Shown piece after piece: positions 26,338 through 34,724 of a DNA stretch of 56,899 nt. The notes under the pieces were generated by a model. The model ran no database searches and was not told the DNA's origin. It saw only the letters and a program-made list of their open reading frames with translations. Source of the stretch: Bacteroidota bacterium (GTDB lineage Bacteria; Bacteroidota; Bacteroidia; Sphingobacteriales; Sphingobacteriaceae); contig JABDFZ010000008.1 of NCBI GenBank assembly GCA_013286325.1, forward strand, positions 1 through 56,899. Reading direction: 5' to 3'. A program made the position numbers and the translations under genes. How positions within the stretch are numbered: the first letter of the stretch is position 1; the number at the start of each line of letters is the position of its first letter.

Positions 26338-26409
26338 CTTTTCTTATTAATTGAGTTACTTTCACACCTTCCAACCCATACTATACATCAATTTGAGGTG
26401 ACATACCCG

Positions 26410-26754
26410 TTAATAATCATCGTCATCATCATCTCCAAAACCTGTTAGTTGGTTATAAACACTCTGTAGTTCGGAGAAAGCGTGATTGTCGCGCTGTTCG
26501 CGCGATACCTTCATCCCAGTCCCATAAGTGTTAATTGCATCTTGTTTACGGTTCAGGGCTTCGTATAATTTACCTAAATGATAATAAGTGCCAACATAAT
26601 TACGATGGTTATTTACCAGGTCCTCGTAATACCCAAGCGCCTTATCTGTTTGATTGATACGCAGATACTCTGTTGCTAATGCGTATTTTAAAAACGGATC
26701 ATCCGGTTCATTTTTTATAAATTCTAATAGCTTCTCTAATCTGCTTATCTGCAT
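26410..26754 (-). CDS. Small TPR protein with acidic tail
   Basis: 114 aa with about two to three TPR helix pairs (DPFLKYALATEYLRINQTDKA, GTYYHLGKLYEALNRKQDAI) and an acidic C-terminal end (GFGDDDDDDY). No signal peptide; a cytosolic protein-interaction scaffold is likely. Partner unknown. It is divergent from etfB, with about 100 bases between them. Confidence 0.8.
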   Translation of the reverse strand: MQISRLEKLLEFIKNEPDDPFLKYALATEYLRINQTDKALGYYEDLVNNHRNYVGTYYHLGKLYEALNRKQDAINTYGTGMKVSREQRDNHAFSELQSVYNQLTGFGDDDDDDY

Positions 26755-26776
26755 TTTAAACTCTCTCTTTTTTAAT

Positions 26777-26784
26777 TAAATTTG
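26777..26784 (+). promoter_or_regulatory. -7 promoter box of the etfBA operon
   Basis: TAAATTTG matches TAnnTTTG; the leader to the etfB ATG (26858) would be about 68 bases, much longer than for lepA, queE or dnaB. Confidence 0.5.
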
Positions 26785-26857
26785 CACTAACCTATTTATG
26801 ATCGAAAACACATTTCTTTCATCAACTAATAGGAATTCATCCTAAATAAACAGTACC

Positions 26858-27595
26858 ATGAAGATATTGGTTTGCATAAGCAATGTTCCTGATACAACGA
26901 CAAAAATAACTTTTACTAATAATAACACCGAATTTAATACTAACGGTGTTCAATTTATATTGAACCCTTACGATGAGATTGCATTAGCGCGCGCAATTGA
27001 GCTGACTGATGGCGGAAATGGTACGGTAACAGTAATAAATGTTGGCGAAGCATCTACCGAGCCCACCATTCGCAAGGCCCTGGCTATCGGCGCTACTGAT
27101 GCTGTACGCGTAAATGCTAAACCGCATGATGCATGGTATGTTGCTTACCAAGTAGCACAATATATTAAAGCTAACCCTTTCGATCTGATATTAACCGGTC
27201 GCGAATCCATTGACTATAATGGATCGAAAGTAGCAAGCATGGTTGGCGAACTTTTAGACTTACCTTCTGTTTCAATAATAAAGAAATTAGATATAGAAGG
27301 GGATAAAGTAACTGTTGAACGTGAAATTGAAGGCGGTAAAGAAGTACTGACTATCCCATTGCCTATTGTTGCAGGCACTGCAGAAGGTGTTGCTGAGCCT
27401 AAAATACCAAATATGCGCGGTATCATGTCGGCGCGTACCAAGCCATTAACTGTTATTGAACCTGTTGATGTAAAAACATTTTCGGAAATTATAAGTTATG
27501 AAACACCTGCCCCACGCGGTCAGGTTAAACTAATCCCTGCTGATGATACTGCTAAACTGGTAGATCTGCTGCATGAAGAAGCAAGAGTAATTTAA
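26858..27595 (+). CDS. etfB: Electron transfer flavoprotein, beta subunit
   Basis: Small subunit of the ETF heterodimer; carries electrons from acyl-CoA and other flavin dehydrogenases toward the quinone pool. Family marks: MKILVCISNVPDTTTKI, FILNPYDEIALARAIEL, ALAIGATDAVRV, LILTGRESIDYNGSKV and AEPKIPNMRGIMSARTKPL near the C-terminus. The AMP-binding region is intact. 245 aa, normal. Directly followed by etfA (38 bases), so an operon. Confidence 0.96.
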   Translation: MKILVCISNVPDTTTKITFTNNNTEFNTNGVQFILNPYDEIALARAIELTDGGNGTVTVINVGEASTEPTIRKALAIGATDAVRVNAKPHDAWYVAYQVAQYIKANPFDLILTGRESIDYNGSKVASMVGELLDLPSVSIIKKLDIEGDKVTVEREIEGGKEVLTIPLPIVAGTAEGVAEPKIPNMRGIMSARTKPLTVIEPVDVKTFSEIISYETPAPRGQVKLIPADDTAKLVDLLHEEARVI

Positions 27596-27633
27596 CCGGA
27601 CCTTAACCACATTATTGATCTTAGTATTTTAAT

Positions 27634-28611
27634 ATGTCAGTTTTAATTTATACGGAAAATGCGGACGGGAAATTCAAAAAATCAACATTTGAAGCCGTTT
27701 CTTACGCCCGCGCCATTGCCGATCAAAATAATACCAATTTGGTTGCTATCTCCATTGGCGATGTTAGCAATGAAGAATTAACAGCCCTGGGTAAATATGG
27801 CGCTGATAAAATTTTAAACGTTTCAAATGCGAAACTGAAGAATTTTATAAACCAGGCTTATGCATCAGTAATTGCAGAAGCTGCCAAAAAACAAGGTGCA
27901 GATGTTGTTGTGTTATCCAATTCATTCTCGGGCCGTGGCCTGGCGCCCCGTATTGCTGTTAAATTGGAAGCAGGGCTTGCTGATGGGGCAGTGTCATTAC
28001 CAGATCAGACCGGTGGCAAATTCATTGTCAAAAAAACAGCCTTTTCAGGCAAAGCTTTTGCAATGGTTGAGTTAACATCAGCCAATAAAGTGATTGCATT
28101 GATCCCGAACTCTTACAAAGTAGTTGAGAAAAATACAACCGCAAAAATCGAAGATTTTTCTGTTGAGGGAAATGCTTCTGATTTTAAAGCCATGATCAAA
28201 GAGATTGTACGCTCAACTGATAAAGTTTCATTACCTGATGCAGATATAGTTGTTTCCGGTGGCCGTGGACTTAAAGGCCCCGAAAACTGGGGTATGGTTG
28301 AAGAACTGGCAGGTTTGCTTGGTGCAGCCTTAGCCTGTTCAAAACCTGTATCGGATAACGGATGGCGCCCTCATAGCGAACATGTTGGCCAAACAGGTAT
28401 AGCTGTCAGCCCAAATTTGTATATTGCAATAGGAATTTCGGGTGCTATACAGCACCTTGCAGGGGTTAGCTCATCAAAGGTTATAGTCGTTATAAATAAA
28501 GACCCTGAGGCCCCATTTTTTAAGGTGGCGGATTATGGTATTGTTGGCGATGCATTTGAAGTGGTACCAAAACTAATTGCAGCAGTAAAAGAATATAAAG
28601 CTTCAGCATAA
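27634..28611 (+). CDS. etfA: Electron transfer flavoprotein, alpha subunit
   Basis: Large subunit with the FAD site. N-terminal Rossmann-like domain, then the FAD domain: VVSGGRGLKGPENWGMVEEL, GAALACSKPVSDNGW, GQTGIAVSPNLYIAIGISGAIQHL and INKDPEAPFFKVADYGIVGDAFEVVP. All elements of the ETF-alpha signature are present; 325 aa. An ETF-quinone oxidoreductase or acyl-CoA dehydrogenase gene is not in the window, so partners are encoded elsewhere. The bifunctional nuclease gene follows closely. Confidence 0.96.
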   Translation: MSVLIYTENADGKFKKSTFEAVSYARAIADQNNTNLVAISIGDVSNEELTALGKYGADKILNVSNAKLKNFINQAYASVIAEAAKKQGADVVVLSNSFSGRGLAPRIAVKLEAGLADGAVSLPDQTGGKFIVKKTAFSGKAFAMVELTSANKVIALIPNSYKVVEKNTTAKIEDFSVEGNASDFKAMIKEIVRSTDKVSLPDADIVVSGGRGLKGPENWGMVEELAGLLGAALACSKPVSDNGWRPHSEHVGQTGIAVSPNLYIAIGISGAIQHLAGVSSSKVIVVINKDPEAPFFKVADYGIVGDAFEVVPKLIAAVKEYKASA

Positions 28612-28638
28612 AAATGATCCGTAGTGATGGGTAATGAT

Positions 28639-29238
28639 ATGAAAAAAATAAAACTGGACATTGTCGGCTTATCGTACAGCCAGACGCAGTCCGGTGCCTA
28701 TGCTTTAGTTTTGGGCGAAGTAAGCGGCCGCAGAAGGCTTCCGATAATAATAGGAAGTTTTGAAGCGCAAGCCATTGCTATTGAAATTGAGAAGATGACG
28801 CCCAGTCGTCCGCTTACCCATGATCTTTTCAAGAGCATTGGGGAAGCTTATCACATTAGCGTACAGGAAATTATAATTTATAACCTGGTAGATGGTATCT
28901 TCTATTCCAAGCTAATTTGCTCGGATGGGAAAAAGATAGTGGAAATTGATGCCCGCACAAGCGATGCTATTGCCATTGCGGTAAGGTTCGACTGCCCTAT
29001 TTATACTTACGAATTTATTCTTTCGACTGCTGGGATTGTAATTGAAGGTAATGATTTTGTTTATCTCGAAAATATAAACGAAACACCTGAAGAGAAAACA
29101 ACAGCCGCTGCAACAGGAGGTTTTGCAACATTAAGTACCGACGAACTGAAGACCAAGCTACAGGAAGCGTTAGCCGAAGAATCATACGAAAAAGCGGCTA
29201 AAATACGCGATGAGCTAAATCGCAGAAAAGCTTCCTGA
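28639..29238 (+). CDS. Bifunctional nuclease family protein (DUF151) with C-terminal UVR motif
   Basis: 199 aa: a BFN/DUF151 domain at about 1-140 (LDIVGLSYSQTQSGAYALVLGE, LPIIIGSFEAQAIAIEIE, RPLTHDLFKSI, VEIDARTSDAIAIAVRFDCPI), then an acidic linker and a UvrB/UvrC-type helix pair (STDELKTKLQEALAEESYEK). This fusion is standard in Bacteroidota. The domain has been reported as RNase/DNase in plants; in bacteria its role is uncertain. I choose the ATG at 28639 (MKKIKLD); an ATG at 28627 is possible. It follows etfA closely and is probably co-transcribed. Confidence 0.88.
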   Translation: MKKIKLDIVGLSYSQTQSGAYALVLGEVSGRRRLPIIIGSFEAQAIAIEIEKMTPSRPLTHDLFKSIGEAYHISVQEIIIYNLVDGIFYSKLICSDGKKIVEIDARTSDAIAIAVRFDCPIYTYEFILSTAGIVIEGNDFVYLENINETPEEKTTAAATGGFATLSTDELKTKLQEALAEESYEKAAKIRDELNRRKAS

Positions 29239-29381
29239 TCTTTATCACTCTTATAGATGTCAACTAATCAATAATTGAAATTTTATTCTGTTTTAGGCTA
29301 ATTCTGTGCTTTATAGTTTTTGATTTCACAATTATTTCATACTTTCCAATTTTAATTTAATCTTGTTTAAATAAGCATCAT

Positions 29382-30641
29382 ATGAGTATTAAGTCGCGCT
29401 TAACCCTAATGAATTTTTTACAATATTTTATATGGGGTTCATGGCTACTCACTATTGCTCATTATTGGTTTGATAATAAGTTGGGTACCGCAACCCAGTT
29501 TTCAGCTATTTTTTCTACAATGGGCATCTCTTCTATCTTTATGCCTGCGCTCACGGGTATACTTGTAGATAGGGTTATAAATGCTGAACGACTATATGGC
29601 ATAATGCATATTTTAGGAGGTATTGTTTTGTTTTGTTTGCCACTTGTGAAAGACCCGACATTGTTTTTTTGGGTAATGTTGCTGAATATGATGTTTTACA
29701 TGCCTACAATTTCATTATCAATAACTGTAGCTTACACCGCTTTAAAAAACAGTAACGAAGATATTGTAAAAGTCTACCCTCCGATACGCACCGTTGGAAC
29801 CGTTGGTTTTATTGCTGCTTTATGGACAGTAAGTTTAACGCACAACGAATCATCCGCTAATCAGTTTTATATTGCTTCTGCGATAGCTTTCTTGTTAGGA
29901 TTTTATGCGTTTTCGCTACCGAAATGCCCGCCTCCGGCTGGTAATATTAACAAAAAAACATTTAAGGATTCTTTGGGTTTAAATGCTTTTGCTTTATTTA
30001 AAACACCAAGGTTTGCTGTGTTTTTTATTTTTTCAATGCTTCTGGGAGCCGCTCTTCAATTAACAAATGCGTATGGAGATGTCTTTATCGGGGATTTTAA
30101 AACTGTTCCTGCATACCAGGATACCATCGCGGTAAAATATCCCGCTATAATAATGTCCATATCGCAAGTATCTGAAACACTTTTTATTTTAGCCATTCCA
30201 TTTTTCCTTAAAAAATTCGGTATAAAAAACGTTATGCTCATAAGTATGCTGGCCTGGGTGTTGCGTTTTGGATTATTTGCTATAGGCGATCCTATTCACG
30301 GCCTATGGATGATCATTCTTTCTTGTATTGTTTACGGAATGGCTTTCGACTTTTTTAATATCTCTGGTTCGCTGTTTGTTGAAACACAAACTTCTCCGGA
30401 AATACGGGGAAGCGCCCAAGGGCTATTTATGATGATGGTTAATGGCTTTGGAGCCTTATTTGGGAGTATTGCTAGTGGAATTGTAATCGATAAATTTTTT
30501 ATCCTTGCGGATCATAGCAAAAATTGGCAAGGTATATGGTTTTGCTTTGCCGGGTATGCTTTGGTAATAGCAATTATCTTTCCATTTGTATTCAGATATA
30601 AACATAACGCAGCGCTTAAACATGCTATTGAACATGTCTAA
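29382..30641 (+). CDS. Nucleoside permease, NupG-type MFS transporter
   Basis: Proton symporter of the nucleoside:H+ symporter (NHS) branch of MFS, 419 aa with twelve predicted membrane helices. The opening LTLMNFLQYFIWGSWLLT and the helix-4 region YTALKNSNEDIVKVYPPIRTVGTVGFI are characteristic of NupG/XapB-like proteins. IRGSAQGLFMMMVNGFGALFGS near the C-terminus marks helices 10-11. Salvage of nucleosides is the likely role. DUF3667 gene follows after 20 bases. Confidence 0.9.
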   Translation: MSIKSRLTLMNFLQYFIWGSWLLTIAHYWFDNKLGTATQFSAIFSTMGISSIFMPALTGILVDRVINAERLYGIMHILGGIVLFCLPLVKDPTLFFWVMLLNMMFYMPTISLSITVAYTALKNSNEDIVKVYPPIRTVGTVGFIAALWTVSLTHNESSANQFYIASAIAFLLGFYAFSLPKCPPPAGNINKKTFKDSLGLNAFALFKTPRFAVFFIFSMLLGAALQLTNAYGDVFIGDFKTVPAYQDTIAVKYPAIIMSISQVSETLFILAIPFFLKKFGIKNVMLISMLAWVLRFGLFAIGDPIHGLWMIILSCIVYGMAFDFFNISGSLFVETQTSPEIRGSAQGLFMMMVNGFGALFGSIASGIVIDKFFILADHSKNWQGIWFCFAGYALVIAIIFPFVFRYKHNAALKHAIEHV

Positions 30642-30661
30642 ATAATTTCTTTATACTAAAC

Positions 30662-31726
30662 ATGAAAAAGCATTACCGTGAGGAAAATGACTGCCTTAAT
30701 TGCGGTACAATATTGCAGGGTAAATATTGCCATGTGTGCGGACAAGAGAACCTGCAAATAAAGGAAAGCTTTGGCCACATGATGAACCATGCCATAAGCG
30801 ATTATTTTCACTTCGACCACCAGTTTTTTCATACCTTAAAACCCCTCCTGTTTAAGCCTGGTTACCTTACGAATGAATATATGTCTGGCAAACGTGCACA
30901 GTACCTGCACCCGGTTAAGATGTATATTTTTATAAGCCTTGTTTATTTTGTGCTATTATTTCAAACAGGACATGAGGCTCTTAAAGCTACATCCGAACCG
31001 GTAAAGCCTACCGTCGGCACCCGTATAGTAGATTCATTAAATAAACAAATTTCTAAAGACCCGGACTTAAGCGCTGCTGAAAAAAAGGATGTACAGAAAA
31101 AGGTAACCAAGTATGCAGGCGGAATTATTAAAGTTACCCATACAGATGACGACAACGACACTGCAAAAAACAGAACAGGCCTGTTTTCAACAACTGATAC
31201 CAGCTACGAACAATACCTGGCATCGCAACAAAAGCTACCAAAGCAAGAACGTGATGGCCCGGTTAAAATGCAGATCCACAAACGGGTAATTGCTTACAAT
31301 CATAAATATGGGTCGCGGGCAAAGGAAGTGTTTTATGAAGAGTTTAAACACAACATCCCAAAAATGATGTTCCTGATGTTACCCTTGTTTGCACTGATCC
31401 TAAAAATAGATTTTTCAGGCAATAAGAAGTTTTATGTGGAACACCTGATCTATACCTTCCATCTGCATTGCTTCCTTTTTATATTCCTTACCATTATAAT
31501 GCTGGTTGAAATGGTAATTCCGGATAGCTGGAATATTAACGACTGGATATCTCTTGCCGCTACAGTTTATATAATATGGTACGTATATCGTTCTTTAAGG
31601 GTTGTTTATAACAGGAGCATTTTCAGAACTATAACAAAAATGATCGGAGCTTATGTTATGTATCTCTTAGTATTTACTTTTTGTATTACAATGGTGCTTC
31701 TTATTACCGCATTGTTGGCTGCCTGA
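30662..31726 (+). CDS. DUF3667 membrane protein with N-terminal zinc ribbon
   Basis: 354 aa. The N-terminus carries two CxxC pairs (Cys11/Cys14 and Cys23/Cys26 in CLNCGTILQGKYCHVCGQ) that should bind one zinc. The DUF3667 signature FFHTLKPLLFKPGYLTNEYM follows, then one membrane helix (about 92-106), a polar 130-residue segment, and four C-terminal helices. Function is unknown in the whole family, which is widespread in Bacteroidota. It ends 2 bases from the GH53 gene on the opposite strand, a very tight convergent junction. Confidence 0.88.
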   Translation: MKKHYREENDCLNCGTILQGKYCHVCGQENLQIKESFGHMMNHAISDYFHFDHQFFHTLKPLLFKPGYLTNEYMSGKRAQYLHPVKMYIFISLVYFVLLFQTGHEALKATSEPVKPTVGTRIVDSLNKQISKDPDLSAAEKKDVQKKVTKYAGGIIKVTHTDDDNDTAKNRTGLFSTTDTSYEQYLASQQKLPKQERDGPVKMQIHKRVIAYNHKYGSRAKEVFYEEFKHNIPKMMFLMLPLFALILKIDFSGNKKFYVEHLIYTFHLHCFLFIFLTIIMLVEMVIPDSWNINDWISLAATVYIIWYVYRSLRVVYNRSIFRTITKMIGAYVMYLLVFTFCITMVLLITALLAA

Positions 31727-31728
31727 CT

Positions 31729-32772
31729 TTAATTGCCAAATGCATCCAAAGCAATGGTTGGTTTTCCGGTACTATCAAATGCACCGAGGCCATAGTTCTG
31801 CCAGTTATATGCTTCGGGCTCCCAATAAAAAACACCTAAACCGTTACCATTTGCTACAGAATTTGTTTTGGTAATAATATCGGAAAGAAAATCCCTTGAA
31901 GCGGCCGGTGCAGTAGCATCCATCCCAACTTCAACTACCATGCAAGGCGTTGAATAGCGGGATACCATATCTGTTATGTTGGCCAGGCATTGGGCATCAA
32001 GTGTTGACCAATTTGCTGTTGTTGGATACAAAGACATACCAATAATATCCCATTGTGCGCCATTTGCTTTTAATCCATCAAACATCCAGCGAAACAGGCT
32101 GTTATCAAACCCATTTGAAATATGTACAATAACTTTTGTAGTACTGCTTACCGATTTAACCGCGCTGTAACCACTTTTTATAAGCGCAGCAAAATTTGCC
32201 ATATTTTTTGACGCACGTCCGTCCTCCCAAAGCATGCCGTCGTTAGTTTCATTGCCTACTTGTACCCAATCTGGTGTAATGCCATTGCTTTTTAAGGTAT
32301 TCATGGTGTTTACAGTATAATCGTGCAAAGTGGTAGTTAATGTTGCAAAATCCATTGAAGCCCATGCTGCGGGTTTGTTTTGCTTGCCCGGATCGGCCCA
32401 TGTATCGCTATAATGAAAATCGATCATAATTTTCATGCCAGCACTTTTAGCACGGACTGCTTTTGCAAGGAGATCGGCGGTATTGCACCAGCCATCAGTT
32501 GGGTTAACCCATGCACGCAACCTGATTGAATTAAAGCCAAGGCTTTTCATTAAGGCAAAAAGATCCTGCTGTTTACCTGTTTTATCATAAAACTTAACAC
32601 CCGAAGATTCCATTTGGGTAACCCAGCTAATATCAGCGCCTTTAGCAAAAGTAGAGGACACCACCGGTGGTTTATATGCTGGAGATGGAGGAGGAAGTAC
32701 GTCTCCCTTTTTATTTGAACAGGATATGATTACTAATATGGAGCTACAGTATGCCCAAAGCGCTTTTTTCAT
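31729..32772 (-). CDS. Arabinogalactan endo-beta-1,4-galactanase, GH53 lipoprotein
   Basis: Secreted endo-galactanase of 347 aa that cuts beta-1,4-galactan side chains of pectin. Lipoprotein signal with Cys18 (SILVIISC). GH53 barrel: KGADISWVTQME, FNSIRLRAWVNP, KIMIDFHYSDTWADP, acid/base Glu175 in VQVGNETNDG and nucleophile Glu281 in CMVVEVGMDA. Short proline-rich linker after the lipobox. A good promoter box lies upstream. No SusC/SusD gene is adjacent. Confidence 0.94.
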   Translation of the reverse strand: MKKALWAYCSSILVIISCSNKKGDVLPPPSPAYKPPVVSSTFAKGADISWVTQMESSGVKFYDKTGKQQDLFALMKSLGFNSIRLRAWVNPTDGWCNTADLLAKAVRAKSAGMKIMIDFHYSDTWADPGKQNKPAAWASMDFATLTTTLHDYTVNTMNTLKSNGITPDWVQVGNETNDGMLWEDGRASKNMANFAALIKSGYSAVKSVSSTTKVIVHISNGFDNSLFRWMFDGLKANGAQWDIIGMSLYPTTANWSTLDAQCLANITDMVSRYSTPCMVVEVGMDATAPAASRDFLSDIITKTNSVANGNGLGVFYWEPEAYNWQNYGLGAFDSTGKPTIALDAFGN

Positions 32773-32803
32773 GACTGTATTTTTAGATTATAAATTGGTA
32801 AAA

Positions 32804-32811
32804 CAAATATA
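32804..32811 (-). promoter_or_regulatory. -7 promoter box of the GH53 gene
   Basis: On the minus strand TATATTTG matches TAnnTTTG, with TTTG from CTTTGAC just upstream. Leader of about 25 bases to the GH53 ATG at 32772. Confidence 0.5.
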
Positions 32812-32963
32812 TAGTCAAAGCCTTACAAATAAAATGTTTATTTAACATTTATTGTATACATAAAAGCAGTTATTAAAATTCTCGACGCTATTATTAAAAG
32901 AAATGCCTTGGTGATTGAAAAAAATTAACAGCGGGCTTCTATTAAGTTAGTTTTAAAATAAAA

Positions 32964-34466
32964 ATGAAATCCAGAGCCTCACTAATCCTGTTGTCCGTTT
33001 TTTGTGTGAGTAAAGTAATCGGGCAATCAGCAGATAATAACAAAATCGCCAAAACACTAATTGAAAAATCGATACAAGCCATGGGAGGCGATAGGTGGAA
33101 ATCCGTCAACTCTCTTTGGTTCGAAGGCTATGGTTACGAAAATATGATTGATGAATCTGAACGACCTGCAGGGCCATTCATCCCCATACAGCTTAACCGC
33201 AGTTTTTTAAAAGACCTTTCAACCAACCGTTCTCAGGTTAAACAGACAGAACAAACCTACACCTTTAACAACCAGCAAACACTCCTGATCAATGACGATG
33301 AGATCGCCATGAAACGTGGCGATAAATTAATGTCTACCGAGCAGGTTAGTGAATTAGGTAGTGAACTGAACCTTGCACCCGAAAGGGTATTATGGGTTGC
33401 GCTTGCTTCCCCCGATCTGAAGTATTTAAAAGACACTGTTTTTCAACAGGCTAAACATGCCATAGTCACTTTTAAATACGAAGGTTATCCTGTCAGATTG
33501 TTTTTAAACCGCGAAACTGACCTTATAACTGTAGCTGAGATAACCCGACCATTTACCGGGAACTTCCGCAATATTTGGGGTGATGTTAAAAAAACAATTA
33601 TTTACTCGTTCTGGATGATATTTGATAAGGGCTTGCATTACCCTTTAATACAAGATACTTATCTGGATAGCTGGTATGAGGGAAGTTTTATTATAAATAA
33701 ATGGAAAGTTAACCCTGCTCTAAATGCCGACTCGTTATTAATACCCAAACAAGTTATTGAGCAAGGGAAACAGATAGCAGCCAGCACAAAAGACCGTTTT
33801 AAAAAACAATTAGACGCCAGTGCTAAAGAAATTGAACCAGGAGTCTGGTTTTTGCCAGGCATTTGCAATACAACAATAATAAACCAGCAGGATGGTTTGG
33901 TAATTATTGAAAGCGCTTATTCTTCGTTTTATGGAGAACTTATTGTGAACAAGGCTAAAGCATTATTCCCTGGCAAAAAGATTAAGGCACTCATCTCTAC
34001 TACTGATAACTGGTTACATATTGGGGGAATGCGCACATTTGCTGCCTTGCCGAATATTACTATTTATCATTCGGCGCGAAACCACTTTATTGTTGATAAA
34101 TTATTAAAAGCTACCTATAAGTCTGAGCCTGATGAGCTTGCAAAAACAGCTAAACCATCGTACAAACTGGCAGCGGTAAGCGATAGTCTCTCCGTCGGCA
34201 CAGGACCCAACAGGTTGATGATCTATGCTTACAAAACCGAAACTGGCGATAAAATGCTGATGGTTTATTTTCCTCAGCATCAATTGATATACACCAGCGA
34301 CCTTTATCAACCTAAAGATGACAAAGGTAACTTCTGGAACCCCCAAATGCCATTTGAAGTTTATCAGTCCCTATTAAACCTCAGGAAACCTATAAAGCAA
34401 TTCTATGCAATGCATACCCCGGCGCTTATCCCCTATACCGATTTGGTGAATGATTTTAAAGAGTAA
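32964..34466 (+). CDS. Secreted metallo-beta-lactamase-fold protein with degenerate metal site
   Basis: 500 aa with signal peptide (ending KVIGQ). An N-terminal alpha/beta region of about 270 residues resembles lipoprotein-insertase-type beta domains (SLWFEGYGYEN...). The C-terminal half has the MBL layout: EPGVWFLPGICNTTIINQQDGLVIIES and ALISTTDNWLHIGGMRTFAAL. The active HxHxDH motif is replaced by TDNWLH (347-352), keeping only the last His, so hydrolase activity of the normal kind is unlikely. Flanked by divergent GH53 and convergent GH3 genes. Function unknown. Confidence 0.72.
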   Translation: MKSRASLILLSVFCVSKVIGQSADNNKIAKTLIEKSIQAMGGDRWKSVNSLWFEGYGYENMIDESERPAGPFIPIQLNRSFLKDLSTNRSQVKQTEQTYTFNNQQTLLINDDEIAMKRGDKLMSTEQVSELGSELNLAPERVLWVALASPDLKYLKDTVFQQAKHAIVTFKYEGYPVRLFLNRETDLITVAEITRPFTGNFRNIWGDVKKTIIYSFWMIFDKGLHYPLIQDTYLDSWYEGSFIINKWKVNPALNADSLLIPKQVIEQGKQIAASTKDRFKKQLDASAKEIEPGVWFLPGICNTTIINQQDGLVIIESAYSSFYGELIVNKAKALFPGKKIKALISTTDNWLHIGGMRTFAALPNITIYHSARNHFIVDKLLKATYKSEPDELAKTAKPSYKLAAVSDSLSVGTGPNRLMIYAYKTETGDKMLMVYFPQHQLIYTSDLYQPKDDKGNFWNPQMPFEVYQSLLNLRKPIKQFYAMHTPALIPYTDLVNDFKE

Positions 34467-34473
34467 AACCAAA

Positions 34474-34505
34474 ACTCATAGCCATAAGACCATAGGTACT
34501 TGAAG
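34474..34505 (+). repeat. CATAG-type heptad array after the MBL-fold gene
   Basis: Four units: ACTCATA, GCCATAA, GACCATA, GGTACTT, starting 7 bases after the stop codon. Same 7-nt spacing as the other arrays, related to the GTTCATAG sub-type. Confidence 0.5.
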
Positions 34506-34521
34506 ATTCTCTATTTTTGAA

Positions 34522-34634
34522 TTTTGTCATTCTGAACGAAGTGAAGAATCTTCTTCGTGCAACAGAAACGTTGATAAGTATAGAGACGACTTATCAAATT
34601 TATAAGATTCTTCACTTCGTTCAGAATGACAAAA
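34522..34634. repeat. REP/MITE-like element with 31-bp perfect terminal inverted repeats
   Basis: Arms 34522-34552 and 34604-34634 are perfectly complementary over 31 bases (they begin TTTTGTCATTCTGAACGAAG). The 51-base centre contains a second perfect hairpin, TTGATAAGT (34571-34579) with ACTTATCAA (34589-34597). The arm sequence TCATTCTGAACGAAGTGAAG is, from memory, a very widespread intergenic palindrome in Bacteroidota. No coding capacity. Confidence 0.85.
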
Positions 34635-34662
34635 GGAGCTTTTTTAATCTTTAGAATATGCA

Positions 34663-34708
34663 TAGTCGTAAGTCCAAAACAATTAAACCTGTTTTGGACT
34701 TACGACTA
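34663..34708. terminator. Perfect 18-bp inverted repeat, bidirectional terminator of MBL-fold and GH3 genes
   Basis: TAGTCGTAAGTCCAAAAC (34663-34680) and its exact complement (34691-34708) with loop AATTAAACCT. It lies between convergent genes, 17 bases after the GH3 stop codon on the minus strand. Confidence 0.7.
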
Positions 34709-34724
34709 ATAAAACCCGGTCTGT

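Noticed and set aside
34522..34634. Insertion sequence
   Set aside because: No transposase frame and no target duplication visible; better described as a small palindromic repeat.
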